DNA of 64,000 nt, from assembly GCA_003117195.1 (NCBI GenBank), contig BDSI01000180.1, positions 1-64,000 of the forward strand, in the 5' to 3' direction. The notes under the pieces are model-generated. The model saw nothing but the letters and a program-made list of their open reading frames with translations. It made no database searches and was not told the DNA's origin. Both the position numbers and the translations under genes were made by a program. Origin of the DNA: Eudorina sp. 2006-703-Eu-15. Lineage: Eukaryota; Chlorophyta; Chlorophyceae; Chlamydomonadales; Volvocaceae. Below are positions 32,890-45,298 of the stretch, in pieces; the stretch's first letter is position 1; the number at the start of each line of letters is the position of its first letter.

Positions 32890-35800
32890 CTACGCCTGCG
32901 TCTGCGTCTGCACGGCGGCCTGCTCCTCCACCGCCCCCGCCTCGCCGCCGTCCTCCACCTCCTCCGCCTCCGACGCGCTGTCGATGTAGGCGTCCACCTC
33001 TTGCTGCGTGAACTGGTACGTCTGCTGGCACAGGTCGCATGTGACCTGCGGGGAGGGTGGGATGGGATGGGAGGTGGGGGGCAGGCACGGGCCGGAGGTG
33101 GGGGTGGGGGTGGTCCGCTGGGAACGCGGGTGGAAATGGGGCTGGGCTCAGGAGGCGGACAAAGGGGAGGCGAGAACGGCCTGGCGGTATGGAAGCGCCG
33201 CCGGGTCATTGAGGGATCGGAGCTGGCATTGCATTAAGTGGTGTAGGGACGTTGGGAGAGAAAGCGAAAGGCGCTTGGGGTCAATGTGTGGGTCAATGGT
33301 CGGCGCAGGGCTGGACTCTCGCTGGGATCGCGAGCCAGTTGAGGGGGGTCACAGGGCGGCTGTTGGAGGGCGGGCGTTGGGGTCAGTTGATGGGGGTACA
33401 GGATATTGGTAGACATTTTAAGCTGCGCCGCTGCCAGTTGAGGAGGGGGGCCACGGCGGCTGTTTGAGGGCGTTAAGGTCAGCGAGCGCGCCTTGAGAAG
33501 GGCACCGGGGGGAGGGAGGGAGGCCTGGGGGTGTGGAGGGCCATACATTACGAGGGCGCCGAGCCCGGGGCCGGACGGATGTATGCACACGGACGGTCCT
33601 TGAGAGCGTGAAGCGGACGCTGACGATTGTGGTTGATGGTTGAGGGTTGCAACGCAGCGGGCCAGGCCATCAGGCGGAGGTTGCCGTTGCCGACTAACCA
33701 CCATGTTCGTTGAACGGGTGCTTTCCGAACGCAGCGAGCGCAACGAAGGGGGGCGGGCGGTGGCGCGGAGCACATTCGCGGGCGGGCGCAGGGGCTGCTG
33801 CGGTTCTTCTTCACAGTGTCGAAACCCCAATCCGAATGTGCAGGAATTCAGGAAACCAGGCCATCGGATCCTGATGCAGGCCATCAGGGGAGGAGGTGGT
33901 GGTGGAAGAGGAGAATGTGGTAGTGGAGAAACTATGGAATCGTGAACGAGCTCTAGTACAGAGGCTTGATCCAAAATCGTGAACCTACGTCCGACGGCAC
34001 ACAATGTGATGTTTGGGGGGTCTTGGTTGGGTGGGCGGTTCGCGGTTGCTCCCCCAACAGCGCCATTGCGCGGTGTGAACAGCTGTATGTACGCAAGAGC
34101 CTGATGGTGGTGTGTGTTTAGAGATGGTGTGTGTGTGTGTGTGTGTGTTTAGAAAAGAAACCCGCCCGACCGAACCCTGTGTGTGTATGTGTGTGTGTGT
34201 GTGACACTCGAACGACCCGGCCGCCGGGTGCTGAACGTTACGGCTGTTGTTCGCGGCATGGTGAGCGACACCGGTGCTGCCGCCAGGTGTTCAGTATCAG
34301 CCGCAATGACGTCATCGTCGTCATCGAATGGCGGGTCGTTACTGGGGGGTGAAGGGAGGATTCCGGAGGCGGGAGCTCCACGGGGTCCCCGGCGCGCAAC
34401 TACCGTGCGTAGGGCGGTAACGATTCTGAATGGATGGATGGATAAATGGATAAGGAGCTATAATGAATGAATGAACGTGATGGGTTGGGTTTCCATGCAT
34501 GGGTTGGGTTTCCATGCATGGAGCACTCCTAGCATGTATGTGGCAAACGTGTATGTGTGTATGTGTGTATGTGTGTTGCGTGTATTTGAGGGGCGCATAT
34601 CTGACTGCGCCCGGCGCCAACTGCGCCAAGGGCTTTTGCTGACCCAGCCCCGACGGAAAGAGGAAAGGCAGACCGCCGGTGCGCCGAAGCACACGCGCAC
34701 GTGTACGACGCTGTTGTGTATCCTCTCCGCAAGGAGCCGGCGCCGGGTGGGCGGTGCGGTGGCGGTGGCTGCTGACCGCTCTGGGCGGTGCGGTGCGGTG
34801 GCTGCTCACCGTTGGCGGGAACTCCGACAGAACACCGCCGGATATCCGCTACAAACCACTTGATGGCGTTCCAGACGTGCGCTATGCGGTGGTGGCCGGC
34901 TTGAACTCGGCGGGGCCGGCCGCATGCAGCTAGCGCGCCGCCATACCCGTCGGCGACGGATGGGGGCGCCTGGCCCAACATCGGTGGTCATCAGTTTGTT
35001 GCGCATCTGCGGTTTCGCTGTCTTTGTTGACAAAGGGGGCCGGCCCCGGGTCGGTCGCTCAAGTCGGCGAGGCCGCTGGACAGGGACGATGGCCGCAGAC
35101 GACGGCCGCTTGGGCGCGGGGGCGCGGGCAAAGCCCCCCGCGTGGGTGTGGTTTGTCGGTCGCCCGACCCCGACGGATGGTGATGTGCTGCTGATCGTGA
35201 TGCAGGGAGGCCCACTTGTGCGGGTGGTGATATGGAGCTCGGGCCAACCCCCTTGTGGGTGTGGTTTGTGGGTGGCCTGCCTCCCACGGATGTTGCAGGG
35301 AGGCCACTGCCGTGATGTAGATAACAAGATAACAGCTCGGTGCTGTGCGGAGGGTGATATGACAGAGGCACGTAGGTATTCATGGGATGGCCACGCCAGG
35401 AAAAGTGGCGGCGACACGCCGCCGTGGTGCGCCCCTCCGTTCCGCGCTCGCCTTCCTTTTAAACCCGCACAGCACCGCTTGCGGTCTTCGAGGCAGCCTC
35501 TGCGCCCTGCCTGTGGAGGCGGCACCCGCGCCCCGCCCAGGACCTCCCTGCCTCAAGCCCAACCCCTGGCTTGGTTCTTCCTCGTTTCACCCGTCTCCTC
35601 CCCACCCCCACCCCCCCGGCAACCACCCCCACCCCCCCTTCGCACCTCGAGCTTGCCCTCCTGCTGTATGATGTCCGCCACCTCGGCCTTCCCCAGCGAC
35701 GCCACCGCCCGGATCATCCGCTTCTTCAGCGCCTCCTCCTCGCAGGGGCCGTACCTACGGGGCGGGTGTGTGTGCGTGACCCCCATAGGCCATAGCCCGG

Positions 35801-38800
35801 ACAGCCGCCGTATGAGCATCCTCCCCACACGCACACGACCACACGCTATCGACCTCCCCCGCACGCGTTCATCGCGCGTAAATACACGACGCAAGACTGG
35901 GGCCAGGGTTTAAGTATATACTGAAGCTGGCGCTGCTGCTGCTGCTGCTGCTGCTGCAAAAGCACCCGTCCGATCGCAAGACAGGGTGGGAGGGGAAGGT
36001 GCTCTTTCGCGGTTTCGCGGTTTCGCATCATTGACACAGGGGGGTTGGGAACTGGAAAGGCGGGCCCCTGGGCTGCGGCGTGCAGCTGCCGACTGACTGA
36101 CTGACAGATTCACCGACTGACTGACTGACTGACAGACAGATGGACTCACTTGGGTGTGATGGCCTGCCCCTCCGGCATCGCCCCCAGGCCCTGCAGGATG
36201 CGCTCCGTCACGTCCGCCACCGACATGCCGTCGTTGAACATGGCGGTGATGGTGGGCATGGAGGTCAGGTTGGCCTCCAGCTGGGAGAGGGTCTCCTCGC
36301 TGGCGGGGGGGGGGGGGAGGAATAAGGGGGGCCGGGGGCGAGAAGGGGGTGCAGGGGGCGCCCCGCAAGATGGGGGCGAGTCGGGAGGTCCGGTGGAGGG
36401 CGACGGGGGAGAGGAGGGGAACTTGCGGAATGCTGGCAGTTGCTGACTCCAATAGACACGAATTGCGTTGGCTGGACAGCTTCAAGGGGGTACCCGAAGG
36501 CTAAGCTGAAATGCCGCGTTTTACATACCTCCCCCCGATTACACTATGTTTGGAAATCCAAACCAGGAAACGAGCGCGTGACACATACACAGAAACACCC
36601 CTGCAATGGCTCGCGGCTCAGCTTTCCCGCCGCTCAGCTTCCCTCCACACAACACCCCTGCGGCGGCTCCGTTTTATCTTTCCCTTGCACACGCACCTGC
36701 AGAAGGGCAGGATCTGCACCAGCCAGCCGCCCGCGCTCTTGACCTGGCAGTTCCTATCCAGCGACACCCCCAGGCCCAGCGCCGAGTTGGTCTGCTCGCT
36801 GTCCACCTGAACGAGGTGCGGCGTGCGGCGTGCAGGACAGGACAGGACAGGGGGGCCGCCGCCGGGTACCGCAGCGCCGGAGCCGGGGGAGAGGGAGGTG
36901 GAGTACGAAGGAAGGGCGAACGGGGTGGGGGGTAGGGGGTGGGGGTTCTGAGGGTACGGCGGCACGGCACCCGACGACCGGGAGGCGGAAGGGGGAAGGG
37001 GCTTCAGGGCCATCGGCACACGGGCTTGTTACCGCCCGCCGCAATGACCCTTTTCACCGCTTTCGTGGACGATCGTACACTCATGCGACAGCCGTCCGTA
37101 CACCTGTACGATCGGACGTACCAGGTAGTTGGCGAGGTCCTCCGCGACCTCCCCCGACACGATGGGCACCATGCCCGTGTACGGCTGTGGCTCCAGGGGG
37201 TGGCTGCGGACCACCGCCAGCACGCCTGGTTGGGTGGTTGGTTGGTGGTTGTCAGTTAGGGTTGGTGCGTCGTGGGTTTGACGTCACCGAAATGGGAGTT
37301 TGGGGGTTAGTTCAAGAGATACCCAACCACCCGCGAGCGGGGCCCCCTTGCCGCCCGGGGCCCAGGGCCAACCCGCCGAGCTGTGCCGTACATACACACC
37401 GGGGCCACCCTACACTCTAGCTGGGCACCCCAACCCTTTCCCTCCGGTCATGCCAACCTCCCCCGAGGCTGGCCCAATACCCTGGCGGGTCAATCTCTTC
37501 GGGTCTTCCCCCGGGGACGGGGTCGGGGGCGAGTTCAGGACATTGGACATTGATGGACCATTTGGGATTCAGGTCAGACCCCGGCGAGGGGTTCGGGGAG
37601 GGGCGAGGGGCGATCGCCGGCAAGCGCACCTTTCCCCACCGCCGCCCCCACGTTCAGCTTGCCGTCGGGGCGCAGTGGCGGGTCCGCTGCGGGCAGGGGA
37701 GGGGAGCCGGGGGAGAGGAAATTGGTAGACATATTTAATCTGCGCTGTGCGGCCATGCCAGCGGGGGAGGGACCGGGCCAAGGTAGGAGTTGCCAGGGTG
37801 GGGCATGTACTGGGCTGGGCTGTTAGGGGCAAGGCACGGGGCAACACCACCCTTTCCTCTCCCCGCACCCCGAACCCTTCCGCCTCCCCCCAGCACACCC
37901 GCCGGGTTGGTGATCTTGCCCTTGACGCTGCCGCGGGTGTCGGCGATGGCCAGGATGGATCCCGCGGGGCCGTCCCCTTGGAACGTGATCTGCGCCACGG
38001 GGCGGAGAGCGGGCGGGCGGGAGGGACCCGAGGGGGAGGGGGGGGGTTCGGACGGGGTGAGGGCGGACAGAGCACTTGGGGCGGACACCAGGTGGGGATG
38101 GTGGGGGTAGGAAATTGGTAGACAATGTGGGGGGTGGTGGGGGTGGTCGCGGGGTGCTTTAAGCGGATCCAAGGCGGTGGTGATGGTGGTGGTGGTGGTT
38201 GGGATGTTTGATGCTACCGTCGGGGTGTGTGAAGGGGGCCGCAAACCCCGAGAACGCAACCCCGTAACCCCCACCCGGGGGGCCGTGCACCCTGTGCACA
38301 GCGCACAGCGCCCCTGGAGAGTTCGGCGGTTATGGCAGAGGCCGAGCAAGTCAGTCACCGCGGGGGGAAAGATAGCACGGTTCTGTTTGACTCACCATAT
38401 CGGTTTGGATCCTGGATCGAGTCCTCCTCCCCCACCCCGCCACCCCTCCTCCATCCATCTACACCCGCTCCTACCTGCACCTGCTCGTCCTCCTTACGGA
38501 AGGACCCCATCAGAAGGGCGCCCAGCAGGGTGCGGCCCAGGGCGGCGGTGGCGGTCGGGGCGAGCTTGTGCCGCCGCTGCGCCTGTGGGGCGGGGGCGGG
38601 GGAGGGGGGAAAGGCGGGGAAAGGGGGGAAGGGGCGGCGGGGCGGCGCGGGTTGCGTCCAGCGAGGAACCCGCTGTGTGTGTGTGATGACTGTGGCTGTG
38701 TATGTGGGTGGAAGCTGGGAGGTAGGGGGCGGGGACCCGCGGGCGTTCTGCCGGTCCGCGATACCCGATACGCAGTGGCCCTGTCCCGTCCGGACCTCAG

Positions 38801-39107
38801 GGCCGCACCCCAGGCCCACCGTACCTCGGCAACAAGTTTGGTGCCGTCCACCACCAGAACTGACACCTCCGCGTTCATCGACAGGCTGCAGCCGGGAACC
38901 GGAACATCGCACAGCGCAGGCGGGTGACAATCGGCCAGCCATGGCATGGTGAGTGGGCCGTCACAGTTGCCGAGCAGCGCACCTTCGCAGCAAAGAGTCC
39001 TCCCGCGCTGAAGCGACAATGACGGCGCGGCATCGGCGAGGCGCAGGCCTCAGACCGAAGGGAGCACGGCTGCGCGCACAAAGTGCCGACCGCTGTTGGA
39101 GCATCAT
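32890..39107 (-). CDS. HSP33: Plastid-targeted Hsp33 redox chaperone
   Basis: Ten exons: complement(join(32890..33045, 35646..35754, 36150..36299, 36697..36806, 37122..37225, 37630..37686, 37899..37989, 38475..38582, 38825..38885, 38983..39107)), 356 residues, all phases consistent. Residues 1-35 form a basic, Ser/Ala-rich transit peptide ending near 'CRAVIVASA'. Hsp33 blocks follow: 'DSLLRSLSMNAEVSVLVVDG', 'AQRRHKLAPTATAALGRTLL', 'FQGDGPAGSILAIAD', 'GKLNVGAAVGKG', 'PYTGMVPIVSGEVAEDLANY', 'DSEQTNSALGLGVSLD' and 'SAGGWLVQILPF'. Hsp33 is a holdase activated when four zinc-binding Cys oxidise. Here the CxC...CxxC set reads GPC (271-273) and TCDLC (307-311), so the first Cys is Gly. A four-residue insertion lies between the two motifs. 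The tail is Glu/Gln-rich. The last intron is 2.6 kb. The start is the first of two tandem ATGs. Expected in the chloroplast stroma by inference. Confidence 0.93.
34143..34177 (+). repeat. Dispersed GTGTGTTTAGAAAAGAAACC motif, reference copy
   Basis: Best-preserved copy of the dispersed motif: GTGTGTTTAGAAAAGAAACC followed by CGCCCGACCGAACCC. It lies between two TG dinucleotide runs, inside the long last intron of Hsp33. Related copies: 497-525, 19226-19260 (minus) and 48032-48067. Shorter relatives reading GCGTCCAGCGA(A/G)GAA(A)CCCG occur at 38654-38672 and 54228-54247 (minus). Confidence 0.7.
35932..35956. repeat. GCT/CTG trinucleotide run
   Basis: About eight CTG units in an Hsp33 intron. 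It is one of several CAG/CTG microsatellites; others are non-coding at 14607-14660 and coding in the RING-CH gene. Confidence 0.9.
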
Positions 39108-42100
39108 GATTGACGAAGAGAAAGATATGACTGTAACAAATTATATACAGAGAAATAAATTACGTGTGCGCATAAGCTGTGATTGTTGTTGCGGCTTTGT
39201 GAGGCTACGAAGAAAAGAGGTTGGAAACGGTTGTTCGACTACAACCATGAATGAGAAGCAGCAAAACATTAAATATGAACGCAAGAGCAACGTCAAATGT
39301 GCTTTTAGAGGCCCGGAGTGATTGATTTGGTGACTGATCTATATGCAGTCGGTTGGGGCAACGACCTCAACCCGGTAACACTTTCGACGTCTCGAGCTGC
39401 GAAGTTTCGGCTACCATCGTATTAAATGTGTGTGGAATTATGCATACCTCATCGGAAAGTTGATCGGTACTTTACGGTCTCCTTCTCGGTGTACGTAACC
39501 TTAGGATAGGCGGCATGGCTTTCCAGCGGCTGCGCAGACAGCGAGGCACGCCGGCAAATCAACGCAGTTCCCACACCGATGGCGTGCGCGTTCGTCGAGG
39601 CGGGCCGTCCGATGGCACGTTCTTCCAGTTTCTCTAGTTTCTCTCCCGCCGAAACGGTCCGCACCAGGGGGCGTTGTCGCGCCATGCCCACTGCAACAGC
39701 AGCAGCGTGCGTGACGGACTGCCGTGCAGCGGCTGATTACAGCTTCCCTCGCAGTCGGCTGCACTACCTCTGTGGACGTTTGGACCATACCGTGTCCTGT
39801 GGCTGCTGTGCCCTGCGCGCGACGCGAATTTGACGCCGCGAAAGCCGGTCGAGACGCCTCACCGATGTCGTGTCCCCCCCCGGCCTGTCTTCCTTCCCCG
39901 GAGGGCCCCCCGGCCCCCGCCCCTCAGAATTCGAGAATCAGACCCCCTCCGCCGCCACCTGGGACCTGAATGAATTACTGAGTGGCCGTCACAGCGGAAC
40001 TCGCTCACAAGGGATCACCGATGTATACCCGGGACCTGTGTCTTAGATCCTGGACCCAGCGCGGCCGGGTGCGGCCCGCCGGTTGCACCTGCTGCTGCTG
40101 CTGCTGGTGGCCTGGTGCTGCAAACTGCACACGTACATCTCGACGTCCACCGTGGTCGGGGCCATTCCCTATTGAGGCCCCCTGGTGCCTCCATCACGGC
40201 AGCTCGCGGTCGCGGCCCTCCCCAACCCCCTTTCCTCTCGCTGATCAGCTCGCTGGTCTTAACTTTCCTCTCGCTGATCAGCTCGCAGTCGCCAACCCCT
40301 TTTCCGTTAATCCTCTCGCTGGTCTTAACTTCCCGAGCTCCGAATCCACATCTCCAAAAGCTCCTTTTTTTGGGGGGGGAGAGAGGCGAGAGTTTGGGGG
40401 AGGGGGGGCGGGGGCAAGGTGCAGTTGTGTGTGTGGGGGGAGGAGAGTGATGGGGGCGCGGTCGGTCGAACGGTGTGGGTTTCGGGGTCCGCCTCCGCGG
40501 CAGGGGTTCACACAGCCCCCGGTTCGGGTTCCGCCCTTACGCGTCGTACGGCTCCTGTGGTCTCTTGTTGCCGTGCCGCCCTTGCAATGAGGAGCGTAAT
40601 GGGCTGTGGGGAGCAATGGGCTGTGGGGAGCAATGGGCTGTGGGGAGCAATGGGCTGTGGGGAGCAATGGGCTGTGGGGAGCAATGGGCTGTGGGGAGCA
40701 ATGGGCCGGTACGCGGTACCCCGACCGGTGCACCGACCGGAGGCAGGGAGGGAGAACGGGAGGTGGTCGTGAGCGGGGTCGCGAGGGGCGGCTCGGGCTC
40801 TACCTGATGGCTGGCGCACACCGTCGGGACGCCGGCGAGCCCTGAGCGTGAGCGAGAAGGGGGCCCCCGCGCAACCCTGGTCGCTCTTGTCTTCCGTCCC
40901 GATACGGCGTTTCCGTGTGGGCTCGATCGGTGAAAGGGTAACGGGGGCAGCTGAGGGAGACAAGGTGAAGCAGGCCGCCCTAGATGAAACAACCAGCGAC
41001 GGTTGCGGGTTAACAAAGCCCTTGGCAGCGGACCAACGCCACCTTCCTGTGCAGACGATTCCGTACAGAAAGTGTACATCGACCTCATACAGTGAGTTTC
41101 GACGAGGTTTTGCGTTATATAGTTAATGCAAGTTTGTTGGCATGGAATTCGCAGCCAAAATGCGCGCGCACCGCGGCGAGGGTAGTAGCGGGCACGATAA
41201 CTCGCGCACGAGCAGCCGGATTGTGTTATGGATGGATAGTTGAATTGAATAATATTTGCAAGGCATGTCAGTTGACGATCAGGTTTTTGATGTTCACGCC
41301 AGTAGTGACATGTCGTGACAGCAGCGCATTTTGGCCCTGATCTCCGTTCGAGCTTACATACCTTGAATAAGGAAAGAGAAACTTAAAATTACGAGCGGTC
41401 CAATGTGTCACCCACAATATACAATGATTGTGTTTACGTGGAGGCCCACCTTCGCCGTACAAACGTACGAGATGGTGGGCGTGGACTTCCTTAGCTCGGC
41501 AACGCCATTATCGGTATGTGTTTCAGTCAACGCAACACGGCCGCATTCCCACAGGCAGCACAGGGCCTTGTCACCGTCGGGCCCTTCTTGCTTGCCTTTA
41601 GCAGTCCGCCTCTTCGCACCGTTTGTCGCATTGAGCTCCCAGTCCGAAGCACACACACCCGGGAACCTTCTGAGCATATCATCGATCTTTCATCCATTTC
41701 TCAAGGTGAGACATGCGGCGAGAGCAACAGTCGATTGTGACTGGGTCTCCTCGGCCCTCGCGTGAGGCCGTGCGCAGCGTTGGCGCGTATGCTGGACATT
41801 ATATTTTAATGCATTGAACAGAAATGGAAAGATTTGCATGGAGTGAATCAAAAAGCATTGCGAAAGTTTGCTGGCACCTGGCGGTTATCTTGCCGCTTTG
41901 TCTGGGACGTTCTCTGTACACCTGCGTTGGTTTTAGCTCCCAACCTGTGCAATTTGATGACAAATTGAGCAAAAAATCTTTTTACGCATGCAGGCTCAAA
42001 AGGTGAAGGCTGCCTTTCACTTCAGTCGACATTGGGAAAGCACAACAAAACGACGGCAGGGCGTAGAGCGGCACATTAAGGATGCTGGAGGATAGTAGCC

Positions 42101-42486
42101 TCCAGGTGGAGAGGTCACAAGCGCCGGTTGACATGGTGGGTTACAAAGCTGGGCTGCGTCGGCATCGGGGTTTGACAAGAGGACGCGGATCCGCGGCTTG
42201 CGTTCAACGATCGAGGCACGAGCTCCTCTTGTGATGCACAGCATCTTTTAAATTAATCCATCGGGGCCGGGCTTCCGACAGCTCCTCGGACGTCTCCCAG
42301 CCTTCGCTTTGTCGAGCGACCCAGCTCCCGTTCGCATCCTGGCTACCCTCCCTCCCTCCCTCCCTCCCACCCACACAAACCGATGCTGCTCCCCTCTCCT
42401 TATCCGCCACGCCCTGTCCCTTGGCTCCCTCTCAATCAAATCTCTTGCCCTCTCGCCCTTGGTACGTGCCGCCCAAACTATCTCAG
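39108..42486. other. Region between Hsp33 5' end and the RING-CH gene
   Basis: Divergent spacing of Hsp33 (minus) and the RING-CH gene (plus), so both promoters and the missing RING-CH 5' exon(s) should lie here. 39108-39330 is AT-rich and probably Hsp33 promoter. A minus-strand frame at 41408-41677 (90 codons, ATG start, balanced composition, 'CCLWECGRVALTETHTDNG') may be a small gene or exon, but no family is recognised. A plus-strand frame at 41824-42006 starts MERFAWSESKSIAK. Repeats: a duplicated CCTCTCGCTGATCAGCTCGC at about 40235-40285, and a 17-bp array at 40601. Confidence 0.4.
40601..40702. repeat. 17-bp tandem repeat, six copies
   Basis: Exactly six identical units of GGGCTGTGGGGAGCAAT. 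No coding role is apparent; repetitive frames on both strands reflect the unit. Confidence 0.97.
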
Positions 42487-44340
42487 GAAAGCGACGATAT
42501 TTGCTGGATCTGCCTGGACGGAACGAAGGATCGGGACCCGCTGATCAGTCCCTGCCGATGCCCACGGAAGGTGCACCCGCGATGCCTCGCCCGGTGGCAG
42601 CTGCAACAGGCCGGACGCCTGGAGGAGACCAACTGCAGGTCCGACCCGTGGGGCTGGCTGCGTCGCTGGCGGTGACCACCGAGAGAGAGGGAGAGAGAGA
42701 AGGGCGGGGGGAGCCCGTTAAGGGCATGGGTCGTCAACGAGGACCTGGGGGGCGAGGAATGGGGACGGTTGGGAATGCGGGGGTTACGTTGGGGTTACGT
42801 TCGGGGACGGGTTGAATGAAAGATTGCTCAAAACGTTGCAAGGGTCTCTCTCCGTGGTGTGGTGGGTTGTGGGAAAGGAAAGAGAGGGGGAGGGGTAGTT
42901 GGGAAGTGGCAGAGGGTGGCGGTTGCAGCGGCAGACGGGTGTAACGCCGTGCACTGGCGCGCGCGGCTGGACGTCGGAAGTTCGAGTGACGGCAGCACTG
43001 TCCCCCACTGGAGGGCTAAGAGGCCACGCTGGAAGACGTGCAGCAACGTGCGTTTGAGAGGTCACGTTGTTGCGGCCTTGATCTGAGGCCGCCCGCCCGT
43101 CCAAAGTCTGAGCTGTGACCCAAACACGTACAATGATATCTCGGCCAAAGTTGCCGTACCATCACAAGCTCACATGTGCGTAATAATGAGAAACCCACAA
43201 ATGTGTGTTATTTCAGCTGAACAGGAGTGCGTGACATGCGCGGGGCCGAGTGGCGCCCAATAGTTTGCCCGTATGCGCATATTATATACCCATTGCCCGA
43301 CCCATACAATGAATAGAAGGCTGCGGTGTCGGAAGAGTGCTGTCAATTTTTGGCCCCCTACTTGGCCCTCGTGCGCCCTCGCTCGGCCCTCGCGCACACC
43401 ACCACCCGCCGCCGTCGCCGCCGCCACCGCGTGTACAGTCAAGTTACCCGCTCCGCGGCTCTATGACAACCGCTCTCCTCCGACGCCAAGTGCTGGCTGG
43501 CCCCTCCTTCCGCCGCTCTATGACAACCGCTCTTTGTTCTCGATGCGCTGTCCAGCCCGTCTTACCTCACCTGTGCCCCTGTCCTTGCCGCTGTCCCTGC
43601 CGCTGCCGCTGCCCCTCAGGTTCTGCCACTGCAACTTGGCGGATTGGAAGGCCAGCCTGACGCCCGAGAACCTGAAGCCTGACGTGCAGCGGGTGCAGCC
43701 CATCATGGTGGTGTATTTTGAGGGTCAGATTCACAGGTGAGGAGATGGACGAAACTGTACGACGGTACGGCACGGTACGATAATGGTGGTGCCGTCCATT
43801 TGGAGTTCGAGAGGGTGCCGGGCGCCTGTGTGTTTGTATGGGGGTCGGAACTGCACATGGGTTTTGCCCGCAGTGCGGCCCACGCGGCATGAGCGTATGT
43901 TTCTGCCATTGTTGCGGAGATGCGGAAACATTTCTCCTGCTCCTCCTCCTCCTCCTCCTCCTCGCCGCCGCCGCCGTCGTCGCCGTCGACCTACCTGTTG
44001 ACAGCTAGACGGCTCTCCTCCGTCCCCTTCCTCTCGCTCCCTCCTGTTTTACAAAACTGTGTATCCCTCCCCTACCCGCTCTCCGCTCCCCCCAGGATTC
44101 CGGTCAAGCAGGGCCCTGACGGGCTCAAGGAGTTCACGCATCGAATTCGTGAGCTGTTTCGACTTCCGGATGACGTGGATATCTCTCTGACGTTTGGCTG
44201 CAAGGAGCCGCTCTCCGGCCAACACCTCAAGCTAGAAGGCATCGGCGCCTTTGACGCTGCCGTACACTGCGCCTCCGTCGCAGCCGCCGAACGCCAACAA
44301 AAGTTGAAGTCTGGCGGCGGGAGCGGCAGCGCGGCCCCGA

Positions 44341-44376
<36 letters not shown>

Positions 44377-45267
44377 ACGGCAACGCTGACTCCGAGGCGG
44401 CCGGCGGCGGCGCAGCCGCCGCGGCGGCGGCGGCGGCCCCGCCAGCGGCGGGCGCAGCCGTAACGGCCACGGACGCCGACGGCACTTCCTCTCGTAACCA
44501 CCACAACCATCTCAACCACCACCAGCACAACTACCATAACCATAACTACTACAACCACCATCTAGAGCGCGCCACCAGCGCGGCGGCATCGCCGTCGTCA
44601 GCGCCGACCTCTGGCGGCGGCGCCGACGGCGCCGCCACGACCGCCGCCTCCGCCGCGGCCGCCGCCGGCCTGCACGCCGCGGCGTCGGCTCCCACACTCT
44701 CCCACTACGCTTCCGACGTCAGCTTTATCAATTCGTCGTGCCCTCCCAATGCTCCTACGCGGCCCGACTCGCCGCGGCTACAGCCGGAGGCGGTCCTTCC
44801 GGGCTCAAGCAGCCCGACGGAAGAGCCAGCCAGTGCGCGCTCGAGCAGCGGCGGCGGCGCCGCCGCCGCTAGCGTGCCCTCACCGTCGCACCACGACCAC
44901 CGTCTCCAGCAGCGTCAGAGGCTGTATCAGGACGTCGACGTCGCCGCCGCCGGCGCCGCCGCCAGGCCGCCGAACCCGTTTGCGCAGCCGGGCGTGTCGC
45001 CGTTTCAGATGGCGTCGTACGGCGCAGCCGCCGCCGCTTACAACGCCGTCAGGTCAACTGCCGCCGGCGCCGCCGGCGCGGAGCTGCAGCAGCAGCAGCA
45101 GCAGCAGCAGTCGCAAGAACAACGATCTGTGGCTGAACATGAGCTGTACGCTAAACAGCAGCAGCCGCAGCAGCAACACCACCAGCAACACCAACACCCG
45201 TATCGTTACTTGCACCAACAGCATCATCTACGCATGCTTCAGCAACAGCGGCAGCAGCAGCAGTTGC

Positions 45268-45298
<31 letters not shown>

